Origin: DASRFR01 sp035651455
GTDB lineage: Bacteria; Acidobacteriota; Terriglobia; Terriglobales; Acidobacteriaceae
NCBI GenBank assembly: GCA_035651455.1
Contig: DASRFR010000047.1
Span: 62,001 to 126,000 of the forward strand
Reading direction: 5' to 3'
Length of the DNA: 64,000 nucleotides
Part shown: piece after piece, positions 1 through 8,790 of the stretch
How positions within the stretch are numbered: position 1 is the first letter of the stretch
Layout: the number at the start of each line of letters is the position of its first letter
Position numbers and translations under genes: made by a program
The notes under the pieces: model-generated
What the model was told of the DNA's origin: nothing
What the model saw: the letters and a program-made list of their open reading frames with translations, nothing else
Databases searched by the model: none

Positions 1-1572
1 CTCGCGCACGGCATTCCTCAGCGCATTCGCGGCCAGTTTCGGCTCGGTAATGATCGGCGTGAACAGGTGGGGCACGCCTTCGTAGTTCCCGAGTTCCAGG
101 CGCTTGGGGTCGACCAGTATGAGGCGCACCTGGTCGGGTGTCGACTTATAGAGGATCGACATGATCATGGCGTTAATGGCCACGCTCTTGCCCGCGCCCG
201 TCGAACCCGCAATCAGCAGGTGCGGCATGCCCGCGAGGTCGGCTACGACAATGCGGCCGTTGATGTCCTTGCCCAGCGCCAGTGTCAGCTTTGACTTCGA
301 GCCGAGGAACTCCGGCGACTCGATATTTTCCCGCAGCCAGATGATCTCCCGCTCGCGGTTGGGTACCTGGATCCCCACCGTCGATTTGCCCGCCATGCGT
401 TCGATCAGAATGCTCTCCGCCTTCAGAGCCAGGCAGAGGTCGTCGGTGAGATTGGTGATGCGGCTGTACTTGATGCCGGCTTCCGGCTTGTACTCGAACG
501 TCGTCACCACCGGTCCGGGATTGATTTGCGTAACCTGACCATGAACATCGAACTCGGAATACTTGTCCGTCAGCACCTGGGCGAGCAGTTTGAGTTCCTG
601 CGCGTCTACCGCCTGCTGTTCATCGGAGCGATGCAGCAAGCTGCTGGGGGGCAACTTGTAAGTCCCCGCGACTCGCGGCATCGTGGTCTTCGGCTTGTGG
701 GTGGTGTCGGCGCGTTCTGTGACCTCAGGCTCGGCAGCCGCGGGCTCAGGTCTTGAGTTTTCGCGGTGGACGGCGGCCGCGCGCTGATTGTCAAACGGAT
801 CCGGTTCGTCCATTCGCTCGATGCCGGTGCGCGCAGCTGGAACCGGAGGCGCCGCTGGAACTCGCTGTGCGGGCGCCGTCCGTTGGACCAGTTGCGCGGT
901 TACCACCGGCTTCGCTGCGCGGCGCTTTTCCAGTTCCTTCTGCAAATTCTTCTTGGCGCGTTCCTGCTGCCAATCGCGGAAGCGGTCGCGCCAGGCCAGC
1001 ACAAAGGCGAAACGGGTAGGCGCCCAGACCCGCATGGAAGCGAATGAAAATGCGGTCGAGAGGTATAGAGCGCTCGCCAGGACAGCCCCGCACACAATGT
1101 AGGCCCCCACCAGGTTTAAGTAGTGAATGAGCACATCACCCACGATCCGGCCAATCAGGCCTTCAATGGGAACGACGCCGCGCCATCGCACCTGCCCTGG
1201 CAGCAAAGCGAGCAATGCAGGCACGAAAACCAGAAACCAGCAGCCGCCCAAGGCCTTGGCGAGGGGAGATTGCACTTTGCGGGAGCGAAACCATCGGGCT
1301 CCCATAAGCGAGGCTACAATCGGAAGCAGGAACGCGCCAATCCCAAAGCCCTGCAGCAGGATGTCTGAGAAAAACGCGCCCACAATGCCGACCCAGTTGC
1401 GCGCAGAACGAGAGCCCGTCAGCACCGAGGCGCTGTTCAGAGAAGGGTCGAGCGGCGAATACGAAACCAGTGCGAGGAAAAGGAGGAGCGCGGAGACACA
1501 CAACAAGAATCCGACCAGCTCGTTAAGCCGGCGGTTGTTGCTCGGATTGAGGACACGCGATAAAAACTTCAT
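1..1572 (-). CDS. ftsK: DNA translocase FtsK, 5' part (runs off the window)
   Basis: FtsK/SpoIIIE is the membrane-anchored ATPase that pumps chromosomal DNA through the division septum toward dif. The first 524 residues are present. The N-terminus (about residues 1-175) has about four hydrophobic membrane segments. An Ala/Pro-rich linker follows, then the alpha/beta motor domain with the Walker A motif GSTGAGKS near residue 455 and the Walker B region LILVDPKRLEL shortly after. The rest of the motor and the gamma DNA-reading domain lie outside the window. I chose the ATG at 1570-1572, which opens MKFLSRVL just before the first membrane segment. Same strand as uppP, but 253 bases apart, so probably a separate transcript. 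Confidence 0.95.
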   Translation of the reverse strand, partial: MKFLSRVLNPSNNRRLNELVGFLLCVSALLLFLALVSYSPLDPSLNSASVLTGSRSARNWVGIVGAFFSDILLQGFGIGAFLLPIVASLMGARWFRSRKVQSPLAKALGGCWFLVFVPALLALLPGQVRWRGVVPIEGLIGRIVGDVLIHYLNLVGAYIVCGAVLASALYLSTAFSFASMRVWAPTRFAFVLAWRDRFRDWQQERAKKNLQKELEKRRAAKPVVTAQLVQRTAPAQRVPAAPPVPAARTGIERMDEPDPFDNQRAAAVHRENSRPEPAAAEPEVTERADTTHKPKTTMPRVAGTYKLPPSSLLHRSDEQQAVDAQELKLLAQVLTDKYSEFDVHGQVTQINPGPVVTTFEYKPEAGIKYSRITNLTDDLCLALKAESILIERMAGKSTVGIQVPNREREIIWLRENIESPEFLGSKSKLTLALGKDINGRIVVADLAGMPHLLIAGSTGAGKSVAINAMIMSILYKSTPDQVRLILVDPKRLELGNYEGVPHLFTPIITEPKLAANALRNAVRE

Positions 1573-1768
1573 GAAGGCGTATGTTGCATCGCTGCCGGGG
1601 ACAAACTACTCCTCAACCTTCAATGCCGTGTACGCCAGAGCCAATCGATTATGACAAGAAATCTGCGCGGCGGACAATGCAGCATTTGCGCGGCAGTATC
1701 GAACTATGTTCCCGGCGAATTAAAAGGAAACGCCACGACGTCTGTGGGACATACGACGAACCATGCAG

Positions 1769-1802
1769 GGACGGACGCCGGTCCGTCCACGGGGAGCCGT
1801 GG
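1769..1802. other. two overlapping perfect hairpins between uppP and ftsK
   Basis: GGACGGAC at 1769-1776 pairs perfectly with GTCCGTCC at 1781-1788 around a GCCG loop. CCACGG at 1787-1792 pairs with CCGTGG at 1797-1802 around GGAG. The two stems share two bases, so they cannot both form fully. They lie just downstream of uppP and upstream of ftsK on the minus strand. There is no T-tract, so a classical intrinsic terminator is not supported. The rest of 1573-1825 shows no gene. Confidence 0.4.
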
Positions 1803-1825
1803 TTCTGCGGTCGAGTCCGGCCAAT

Positions 1826-2719
1826 CTACCCCGCCAGCCTGGAGGCGCCAGCCAGCACCGCCGTTCCGATGATAATTCGATAAACTGCGAAAGGCGCAAA
1901 TCCCCGCCGCCTGACCCATGCTATGAACCAGGCCACGCTGCCGTAGGCGACGATGAAGGAAATTACGAAGCCGATGCCCAGCACAACCCAGCCATGGGGA
2001 TCGATTTGCGAAACGCCAATAGGATTTTCACCTTTTCCCCGCAGCGATTTCAGCAAGTCGTAACCGGTGGCCACGACCATAGTTGGGATGGACAGAAAGA
2101 AGGAGAACTCCAGCGCCGAGGCGCGCGACATTCCGGCGAGCTGCCCGGCTGCGATGGTGGACATGGAGCGTGAGGTGCCGGGAAAAACCGCCGATAAAAT
2201 CTGGCAGGCCCCGATCCAGATCGCCTGCCCCAGGCTCATGTCTTCCATGTGCCAGGTGTGAATGCGACCGCCGGGTGCGCCCGCTCCGGCCCTTTCTGAC
2301 TTTGCATTCATGCCGTCCACGATCCACATCACCACCCCGCCGATCAGCAGCGACATCCCCATGATCTGCAAGCTTTCCAGGTGTTTCCCGATAATCTTGG
2401 TGAACAGGAATGCGGGTATGGCGGTCACCACAAAGGCGATGATCGTCAGGCTGAGAGGATGCGTGAACACCGTTCTGTCTCCGCGTTCGCCCCGCGGGAA
2501 CGTAGAAAGAAACTTCGCGATGCGTTCGCGGAAATAAACCGGTAGACAAAGGATCGCGCCTAACTGGATCACGATCGTGTACATTTTCCAGTATCCGCTG
2601 GTCAGGCTGATGTGCAGCAAGGCTTCCGAAATGCGCAAGTGCGCGGTCGAGCTGACCGGCAAAAATTCGGTCACGCCCTCGATGATCCCCAGGATCAACG
2701 ACAGCAGGTAGTCGTTCAA
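1826..2719 (-). CDS. uppP: undecaprenyl-diphosphatase UppP (BacA family)
   Basis: Dephosphorylates undecaprenyl pyrophosphate to recycle the lipid carrier for peptidoglycan and other envelope polymers; members also confer bacitracin tolerance. The protein is 297 aa, close to the usual 270-300, and very hydrophobic. Both family signatures are visible: EGVTEFLPVSSTAHL near the N-terminus (the Glu-rich and PxSS motif) and FPGTSRSMSTIAAGQ in the middle (the PGxSRS motif). The start ATG gives MNDYLLSLILGIIEG, the typical N-terminus. It is flanked by a lipoprotein gene upstream on the same strand (113 bases away) and by ftsK downstream. Confidence 0.95.
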   Translation of the reverse strand: MNDYLLSLILGIIEGVTEFLPVSSTAHLRISEALLHISLTSGYWKMYTIVIQLGAILCLPVYFRERIAKFLSTFPRGERGDRTVFTHPLSLTIIAFVVTAIPAFLFTKIIGKHLESLQIMGMSLLIGGVVMWIVDGMNAKSERAGAGAPGGRIHTWHMEDMSLGQAIWIGACQILSAVFPGTSRSMSTIAAGQLAGMSRASALEFSFFLSIPTMVVATGYDLLKSLRGKGENPIGVSQIDPHGWVVLGIGFVISFIVAYGSVAWFIAWVRRRGFAPFAVYRIIIGTAVLAGASRLAG

Positions 2720-2832
2720 GATGCCTCCCTCGAGGTGGTGAACAAGTATCGCAGATAGCGCTGTGGGCGCGGCTTGCAGAGTTTGGTTCGCAGGGGCTCA
2801 GGCAGTATCAGTCAGGCACAGGCGAGCCACGC

Positions 2833-3795
2833 TTACTCGCTGTTTCCGTATGTCGGCACGTCGGCCTGCACCATGAACAGGAGCGCCTGTGCCCGCGCCG
2901 ACCAATCGCCTTGCGGATATTGCGAGACAAGCTTCTGGGCAAGAGCAATCGCGCGGCCCTTGGACTCATCGGATTTCTTCGCCTGATCTTCGGTTTTGTA
3001 GATCTGGATCAGGGCAGCGCGCCGATAGGCTGCGTCGTACAGCGCTTCGGCCGCCGCCGGCGATTGCGGATGCTCATTGGCATACTTTTCGTACATGTCG
3101 GCTTCTTTGTCCGGGCATTTCGAGGCGCCTTGCCATTCGCCACAGAGCTTGTTATCGATGAGGTGAAAGGCCGCAAGGTCAGACCACTTGGTTCCCGGAA
3201 ATTTCTTCATGACCAGCTTCATGAGCTGCTCGTCCATACCCTCGCGCAGAAAGGCTTCTTTTTGTTTTGACGAAGGACGGGTGGCGACATCTGCTTTCTC
3301 GATTTGCCAGCGGATGTCGGCGGCGCGGTAGAGCGCTTCTCCCGCAATCGGCGAAGTCGGATAGTAGTCGTACACGCGGTAATAAAGGCGCGCGGCATCC
3401 TGTGCGGCGCCCTTGCGCCCTCCCCGCCGGCTCGCCTGATCCTCCGAATCCACTGCTTCGCCGAACAGGATGCGGTCGCCGTTGGGCGTTGAGGTCCGCA
3501 CCAGGGCGCGATCCTGAACCCAGCCCGTAACGGTTTTCTGTCCGACATCCTCCTCATCTTCGCCGTTCTGCACCCGCGCCGCGCCCAGCATCGCCTCGAC
3601 GTGCAGCCAATTGCGCGTCGATTCCAGCACAATCAGCTCGCGCCCGCGCTCAGCCTCCGCCAATTTAGCCGACGCGGTATCCGGCGAAAGATAAACATTG
3701 GCCGGACGCAAAACCGTCGCCCGCTCGTTACCCACGGCCCAGGCGCAACCCGCCAACAGAACTAGCATGAAAAGCGTTTTTGAGATGTGCTTCAT
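2833..3795 (-). CDS. SH3-like and TPR-type repeat outer-membrane lipoprotein
   Basis: I chose the start MKHISKTLFMLVLLAGC, which gives a short signal peptide and a plausible lipobox (LAGC), so this is probably a lipoprotein. An earlier in-frame ATG at 3832-3834 overlaps the ilvA stop as ATGA but would put 13 polar residues before the signal. After the signal, about 70 residues (RATVLRPANVYLSP through the ESTRNWLHVEA region and a VTGWVQ segment) look like a bacterial SH3 domain. The remainder is helical with repeated Ala/Tyr patterns such as PAAAEALYDAAYRRAALIQ, resembling the TPR repeats of BamD/YbgF-like proteins. Periplasmic scaffolding in envelope maintenance is likely; the exact partner is unknown. 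Confidence 0.7.
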   Translation of the reverse strand: MKHISKTLFMLVLLAGCAWAVGNERATVLRPANVYLSPDTASAKLAEAERGRELIVLESTRNWLHVEAMLGAARVQNGEDEEDVGQKTVTGWVQDRALVRTSTPNGDRILFGEAVDSEDQASRRGGRKGAAQDAARLYYRVYDYYPTSPIAGEALYRAADIRWQIEKADVATRPSSKQKEAFLREGMDEQLMKLVMKKFPGTKWSDLAAFHLIDNKLCGEWQGASKCPDKEADMYEKYANEHPQSPAAAEALYDAAYRRAALIQIYKTEDQAKKSDESKGRAIALAQKLVSQYPQGDWSARAQALLFMVQADVPTYGNSE

Positions 3796-3830
3796 CTCCA
3801 GTGTTCCCCAACTAGTTTGATGCAGGGAGT

Positions 3831-4811
3831 TCATCGGGCCAGGCTATGGGCCGAAATTTCCTTCAGGGTCTGGGGATCGATGTTCCCGCCGCTGATTACG
3901 GCAACGTTCAGCGTGGTCCGCGGCAACTGATCGGCATGGAAAAGAAATCCCGCCACGGAAACAGCGCCACTCGGTTCTGCCACTGTCTTTGGATTCGTGG
4001 CCAGCTGGCGCATGGTGTCGCGAATTTCCTCTTCGCTCACGGTGATGATGTCGTCCACGAAAGTGCGAATGTGTTCAAAATTGATCGGGCCGATACTCTG
4101 GGTGCGCAGCCCGTCCGCGGCCGTTTGCGAGACCTGCTCGGCGGGCAATTGGACGAGGCGGCCGGCTCGCAAGCTCGCCTGGGCATCGGCCGCCAATGCC
4201 GGTTCAACCCCGATTACTTTGACGCTCGGCTTGCTCAACTTGATCGCTGCCGAGACGCCGCTCACCATGCCTCCTCCACCCACGGGCACGATGACGGTCT
4301 CCACATCCGGCAATTCGTCCAGAATTTCCAGGCCAATCGTGCCTTGCCCCGCAATAATTTTCTCATCGTTGTAAGGAGGGACGATGACATACCCGCGCTC
4401 CGCGGCAAGTTCCTGCGCCCGGTTCATGCGCTCGTCGCTCCCGGGTCCGACGATCACGATTTCGGCCCCCAACGCTGCCGTGGCCTCGCGCTTGATAGCC
4501 GGAGCATTGTTCGGCATCACGATGACCGCCTTCACCCCAAGGGCGCGTGCCGCGTAGGCCACTCCCTGCGCATGATTGCCGCTGGAGTAGGAGATCACGC
4601 CACGGCCGCGCTCATCCGGCGACAGGGAAGCGATCTTGTTATATGCGCCGCGCAGTTTGAACGCGCCAATGGGCTGCAGATTTTCCGGCTTTAGAAACAG
4701 GCGCCGTCCAGTGCTATGCTCAATCTGCCACTCCAGCAGCGGGGTGCGCACGGTGATGCCGTCGAGGCGGGCACGAGCCTGTCGAATGTCGTCTAAAGTG
4801 ACGATGGTCAA
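3831..4811 (-). CDS. ilvA: threonine/serine ammonia-lyase, short PLP-dependent type
   Basis: A fold-type II PLP enzyme of 326 aa that deaminates threonine to 2-oxobutanoate (and serine to pyruvate). K52 in GAFKLRGAYNK is the Schiff-base lysine, SGNHAQG (residues 77-83) is the substrate loop, and the tetraglycine PVGGGGMVSG (around 178-181) binds the PLP phosphate. There is no C-terminal ACT-like regulatory domain, so it resembles the catabolic TdcB or serine-racemase-like group rather than the isoleucine-inhibited biosynthetic IlvA of about 500 aa. Serine racemase activity cannot be excluded. Its stop overlaps an upstream ATG of the lipoprotein gene, suggesting one transcript. Confidence 0.88.
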   Translation of the reverse strand: MTIVTLDDIRQARARLDGITVRTPLLEWQIEHSTGRRLFLKPENLQPIGAFKLRGAYNKIASLSPDERGRGVISYSSGNHAQGVAYAARALGVKAVIVMPNNAPAIKREATAALGAEIVIVGPGSDERMNRAQELAAERGYVIVPPYNDEKIIAGQGTIGLEILDELPDVETVIVPVGGGGMVSGVSAAIKLSKPSVKVIGVEPALAADAQASLRAGRLVQLPAEQVSQTAADGLRTQSIGPINFEHIRTFVDDIITVSEEEIRDTMRQLATNPKTVAEPSGAVSVAGFLFHADQLPRTTLNVAVISGGNIDPQTLKEISAHSLAR

Positions 4812-4879
4812 TCCTCCTTACTCATAAGTTTGTGACTCGGCCCGCGTTCACGCAAAACCGAGCTGCACTGACTGTCGCT

Positions 4880-6544
4880 TCAGATCTCAAGTATCACCGG
4901 CATAATCAGCGGACGGCGCTGGGTCTGCTTCGAAATGAACCGTTTCAGATCCGCGCGAATTTTTTCTTTAATGACGCCGTAGTCAGCCTTCTCCTCATCG
5001 CTGGAGACATCCAGCGTTTGACGCACAATCTGCCGTGCGTTCTCCATGAATCCATCTTCACCGGCGGCAAAGCCGCGGGTCACGATTTCCGGCTGGGTCT
5101 CCACGCGTCCCGTAAGTTTGTTGATGGCGATAATCGGCAGCACGATGCCGTCTTCGCTGATATGGCGCCGATCCTTGATGATCAGGTCTTCGACTACGTC
5201 GGTGCGCGAGCCCGAGTCGATGCATACCCGGCCAACATTGACCCGTCCGACCTTGCGCGCGCCGAGTTCGTCGAATTCCAGGATGTCTCCGCTCTCGATG
5301 AGCATGACGTTGCCGATGGAACCATGCATCGACGCCGCCAGTTCCGCGTGCAATTTCAGCTGGCGATATTCGCCATGAATGGGGATAAAGTAGCGCGGCT
5401 TGACCAGGTTAATAATCAGCTTCAGTTCTTCCTGGCTGGCGTGCCCGCTGACGTGGATGGGAGGAGACGAGCCGTCTTCGTAGATCACGTGCGCTTCGCG
5501 CCGAAAGAGGTGATCGATCATCCGGTAAATGGCTTTCTCATTTCCGGGGATGATGCGCGAGGACAGCACTACGGTGTCGCCCTTCTCGATCTTGGCGTGC
5601 TTGTGATTGTCCACTGCCGCCCGCGACATGGCGGACATGGGTTCACCCTGCGTCCCGCTGATCAGTACGCAAACCTTCTGCGCGGGAAAGTTCTTCATCT
5701 CCCCGGGATGAATCAGCAGGCCGTCCGGAATCTCGATGTAGCCCAGGTCTTCCGCGATCTCGGCGGAACTGGTCATGGAGCGCCCGATGAAAGCTACTTT
5801 CCGTCCGTGCTCCCAGGCCAATTCGATCGCCAGCTTGATGCGATGTATGGACGACGAAAAGCAGGAGATAAAGAGCCGTTGTTCAGTTCGCGCGAACACC
5901 TCGTCGAACTTCCGCCGCACCGCGCGCTCGCTGGGCGTGTAGCCCCGGCGCTCCACGTTCGTGGAATCCTGAAACAGCGCCAGCACTCCTTCTTTGCCGT
6001 ACTCGGCAAACGAGTGCAGGTCAAACAGCTTGTTGTCCGTGGGCGTGGGATCGACCTTGAAGTCGCCGGTGTGAATAATCACCCCTAGTGGTGTATGAAT
6101 GGCGAGCGACACGCAATCCACCAGGCTGTGCGTGACCTGGATCGGCTTAACCGTAAATGGCGCGATGCGGAAGGTCTCACCCGGCCGGATCTCGCGCAGA
6201 TCGGCATCGTCGAGCAGATTGTGCTCTTCGAGCTTGTCTTCGACGTAGGCCAGCGTGAACTCGGTGCCCCATACCGGCACGTTCAGTTCAGAGAGGATCC
6301 AGGGCAACGCGCCAATATGGTCTTCGTGGCCGTGGGTCAGGACAATCGCGCGTACCTTATCGCGATTCTCAATCAGATAGGAAATGTCAGGGACGACAAT
6401 GTCCACGCCCAGCAGTTCTGCCTCTGGGAACATCAGGCCGGCGTCGATGACAATAATGTCGTCTCCCCAGCGCACGGCCATGCAGTTCATTCCAAACTCG
6501 CCCAGGCCGCCCAGGGGGACTATGTGCAGTTTTCCAGATGCCAT
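4880..6544 (-). CDS. rnj: ribonuclease J
   Basis: A metallo-beta-lactamase/beta-CASP ribonuclease with endo- and 5'-3' exonuclease activity, central to mRNA turnover and rRNA maturation in bacteria that rely on RNase J. The Zn-binding signature LTHGHEDHIG is at residues 69-78 of the chosen form. The N-terminus (GKLHIVPLGGLGEFGMNC) and overall length (554 aa) fit the family. I chose MASGKLHIVP at 6542-6544; an in-frame ATG eight codons upstream adds residues not typical of the family. The upstream gene (EcsC-like) is divergent, so a promoter should lie in 6545-6698. It precedes ilvA on the same strand with a 68-base gap. Confidence 0.95.
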   Translation of the reverse strand: MASGKLHIVPLGGLGEFGMNCMAVRWGDDIIVIDAGLMFPEAELLGVDIVVPDISYLIENRDKVRAIVLTHGHEDHIGALPWILSELNVPVWGTEFTLAYVEDKLEEHNLLDDADLREIRPGETFRIAPFTVKPIQVTHSLVDCVSLAIHTPLGVIIHTGDFKVDPTPTDNKLFDLHSFAEYGKEGVLALFQDSTNVERRGYTPSERAVRRKFDEVFARTEQRLFISCFSSSIHRIKLAIELAWEHGRKVAFIGRSMTSSAEIAEDLGYIEIPDGLLIHPGEMKNFPAQKVCVLISGTQGEPMSAMSRAAVDNHKHAKIEKGDTVVLSSRIIPGNEKAIYRMIDHLFRREAHVIYEDGSSPPIHVSGHASQEELKLIINLVKPRYFIPIHGEYRQLKLHAELAASMHGSIGNVMLIESGDILEFDELGARKVGRVNVGRVCIDSGSRTDVVEDLIIKDRRHISEDGIVLPIIAINKLTGRVETQPEIVTRGFAAGEDGFMENARQIVRQTLDVSSDEEKADYGVIKEKIRADLKRFISKQTQRRPLIMPVILEI

Positions 6545-6698
6545 GTGGGAACTCTTGAATGCTAGCACAGTGCACCGCGGGCGGCGGTCAGTACTCAGCA
6601 GGCAGGCATTGCCTTGAAGGCTTTGTCGGCGCAGGGTGCCGGGTAATTCCGCTGGCCACGGCTAGCCCTTTCGACTTCCCTGCGGTAACTTGGAATGA

Positions 6699-7370
6699 GT
6701 GGCAGATGAGAATAAGAAATCCTGGTTGCGCGTGCGCGTGGAAGAGGCGGTGCGCAGCGGTTTGACGCAGGCGTATGAAACCGTGAGCGTCGATCCGGGA
6801 AAGTTCCTCCTGCAACTGCGCGCTGCCTATGGTCTGCCCGTCCAGAGCTTTCAGGGCATTTACTCGGTGGACATTCGGCAAATTGAAGGCGTTGCGCATT
6901 CCGTGATTCACAGCGGGATGAAGGTGGCTGCGGTGGAAGGCGCCGGGATGGGGCTGGCCGGGGTGATCACGATTGTCCCCGACCTCAGCATACTGGCGGC
7001 GATCACGATGCGGACGGTGCAAAAGCTCAGCCTGCTGTACGGCTTCGAATACAACACCGATGATGAAATCGCGGAACTGTGGATCGCCGCGGCCAGCGCG
7101 GCCGGCGTCGACATCAGTCGCGAACTGCTGGAAAAAGAAGTGGTGAACCGCTTCGTTCCTAAAGTAATTCAGCGCATAGCGGCGCAGGCCAGCGCTGAAG
7201 TGGTGGAGAAGTGGTCGGGTCGTCTCATTCCGGTTGCCAGTTCGCTCATCGGTGCCGGTCTTAACTACTACTTCGTCCGCGCCTGGGGCGAGCGCGCGCA
7301 AGCCCATTTCCGCGCCAAGCACCTGAAGATTCGTGAACAAAGCGCGCTCTCCGCCCCGCCTATCTCCTGA
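6699..7370 (+). CDS. EcsC-like protein
   Basis: A 223-aa protein starting with GTG (MADENKKSW). The central part (about residues 70-115: GMKVAAVEGAGMGLAGVITIVPDLSILAAITMRTVQ) is a Gly/Ala-rich amphipathic region followed by LSLLYGFEYNTDDE. This is the pattern of the EcsC family, proteins associated in Firmicutes with the EcsAB transporter but of unknown biochemical role. It stands alone here, divergent from RNase J, with no transporter next to it. Membrane association is likely; no enzymatic motif is visible. Confidence 0.7.
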   Translation: MADENKKSWLRVRVEEAVRSGLTQAYETVSVDPGKFLLQLRAAYGLPVQSFQGIYSVDIRQIEGVAHSVIHSGMKVAAVEGAGMGLAGVITIVPDLSILAAITMRTVQKLSLLYGFEYNTDDEIAELWIAAASAAGVDISRELLEKEVVNRFVPKVIQRIAAQASAEVVEKWSGRLIPVASSLIGAGLNYYFVRAWGERAQAHFRAKHLKIREQSALSAPPIS

Positions 7371-7896
7371 TGTCAAACTTGCACGTGGCAGGAAAGCCGG
7401 ACTTGCCCCTGGACGGCCTCGCACATTTCTTGTCAAGCCCCCTTTCTCCGCGTTTTTGCGCCAAGCTTCTCAATCGAAAGTAAATATATTTTTAGCAAAC
7501 ATGTCCGGTCTACCATATGCTTTGTGCTAACATAGTAAGTAGGGTCGCAGATGGCGCGAACCCGCGCATCCTAGGCAACCGCGCGGCGCTTACCGGACTC
7601 CACGCCCGAGGGAGCATGTACCGGACATCGGACTGCGGGACATAGACCCCCTCCCGTTATAACGGGAGTTGGTCCTTTGCAGGTGGGAGTGATCACTCCA
7701 ATCACACATCAAAAAGTAAGGAGCACGCGGCAGTAAAAAGGCTTGGCAGGACGAGCAAAGAACGCGCAGTAGGGAACGGCGCAGCAAAACTGACTGGCAG
7801 ATCATCAGCCAGCGTCAACGATCCACAGGACAACCCTGCCCAGAGATCCATTTCCATCGGGAGTAGACCGTAGTGCGTTAGAAGGCTGCAAGCTGC
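7371..7896 (+). ncRNA. gene-free 526-base stretch, candidate structured noncoding RNA
   Basis: No protein with a start, Shine-Dalgarno site and family resemblance was found between the converging ends of the EcsC-like gene and dapD. ATGTCCGGT (7501-7509) pairs perfectly with ACCGGACAT (7620-7628), and inside it ATATGC can pair with GCATGT, closing a domain of about 128 bases. Within that domain GAT-G-GCGCG pairs with CGCGCATC, and CTCC pairs with GGGAG. Downstream lie a long hairpin (7645-7674) and a palindrome (7686-7699), followed by a purine-rich tail. The plus strand is favoured because both neighbours end here, but this is not proven. I could not match tmRNA, RNase P, SRP or 6S RNA. Confidence 0.4.
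7645..7674 (+). other. strong hairpin in the candidate RNA region
   Basis: CTCCCGTTATAACGGGAG (7651-7668) is perfectly self-complementary. GACC (7645-7648) and GGTC (7671-7674) extend the stem beyond a CC/TT internal mismatch. The perfect palindrome GGAGTGATCACTCC follows at 7686-7699. No T-tract follows either element, so they look like RNA structure or protein-binding sites rather than terminators. Confidence 0.5.
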
Positions 7897-8730
7897 CTAC
7901 CTCAAGAATTCTTCCAGCTCGATTCTCCCTTCCGTTTTCTCATCGCGATATTTCACTATGACCGGTGTATACAACGACAAGCGCCATTCGGCTGCTTTGC
8001 CGCGCGTCACCGCCCGCGACCCCGGCACCACGACAGCTCTTTCCGGTACCACGAGACTGGCATTCTCGCCGGCGCGATACACTTCGCCCCGCACCGTGTC
8101 GTAAAGCGGCGTGGAGCGTGTCAGGATCGTCCCCGCTCCGAGTACAGCTCCCGCCTTCACCAGCGTACCCTCGTACACTCCGCAGTTGCCGCCGATCAGC
8201 ACGTCGTCTTCAACGATCACGGGCGCCGCATTGATCGGCTCCAGCACACCGCCCACCTGCGCTGCCGCGCTGAGGTGAACGCGCTTCCCAACCTGCGCGC
8301 ACGAGCCCACCAGCGCATGCGAATCGATCATCGTCCCTTCATCTACGTAAGCGCCCACGTTCACGAACATCGGCGGCATGCAGATCACAGACGGCGCGAC
8401 ATAAGCTCCCACCCTGACCGAAGAGCCTCCGGGCACCAGGCGCACTCGGTCCGACACGGAAAAATGGCGGGCAGGAAACGTGTCCTTATCGACAAACGAC
8501 AGGGCCGAGCCGTCGCCCATCTCGCTGAGCGCTCCCAAGCGGAAGCCCAGCAGAATGCCTTGTTTCACCCAGGCATTCGCCACCCATCGGTCGCCCAGTT
8601 TTTCCGCAGCCCGGATTTTTCCCTGGGTAAGAGCGTCGCGGAACTGAATAAAGATCTCGCGAGCCTCAGGCTTGTGCTCCACCTCACCTAGCGAGGCCAG
8701 GCGCTCGATCGCCGTTTTCAAAGACTGCAT
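7897..8730 (-). CDS. dapD: tetrahydrodipicolinate N-succinyltransferase DapD
   Basis: Transfers a succinyl group from succinyl-CoA to tetrahydrodipicolinate in the succinylase branch of the DAP/lysine pathway. The 277-aa length matches E. coli DapD. The middle is a left-handed beta-helix of hexapeptide repeats (SVRVGAYVAPSVICMPPMFVNVGAYVDEG through VLIGGNCGVYEGTLVKAGAVLGAGTIL), and MIDSHALVGSCAQVGKRVHLS is a family hallmark. It is the last gene of the asd-lysC-dapB-dapA-dapD run, 60 bases after dapA. Its presence implies the succinyl rather than the LL-aminotransferase (DapL) route, although dapC and dapE are not in the window. Confidence 0.95.
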   Translation of the reverse strand: MQSLKTAIERLASLGEVEHKPEAREIFIQFRDALTQGKIRAAEKLGDRWVANAWVKQGILLGFRLGALSEMGDGSALSFVDKDTFPARHFSVSDRVRLVPGGSSVRVGAYVAPSVICMPPMFVNVGAYVDEGTMIDSHALVGSCAQVGKRVHLSAAAQVGGVLEPINAAPVIVEDDVLIGGNCGVYEGTLVKAGAVLGAGTILTRSTPLYDTVRGEVYRAGENASLVVPERAVVVPGSRAVTRGKAAEWRLSLYTPVIVKYRDEKTEGRIELEEFLR

Positions 8731-8790
8731 GGCCAGAAAGTATAAAGGAGGGAACTCCTGGCGATTCAGGATGCCCGTTTGCTTCCGCGC

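Noticed and set aside
4832..6088. Long plus-strand open frame opposite RNase J
   Set aside because: It is the mirror of a clearly coding gene; GC-rich codon bias keeps the antisense frame open, and the translation has no family resemblance.
7590..7874. Short peptides in the same gap (both strands)
   Set aside because: No start codon with a ribosome-binding site in the longest open stretch, low-complexity composition, no resemblance to known proteins.
7501..7880. tmRNA, RNase P RNA, 6S RNA or SRP RNA in the gap upstream of dapD
   Set aside because: None of the signature elements (tRNA-like end, GAGGAAAGTCC-type P4 core, SRP tetraloop helix) could be found on either strand; kept only as unknown candidate.
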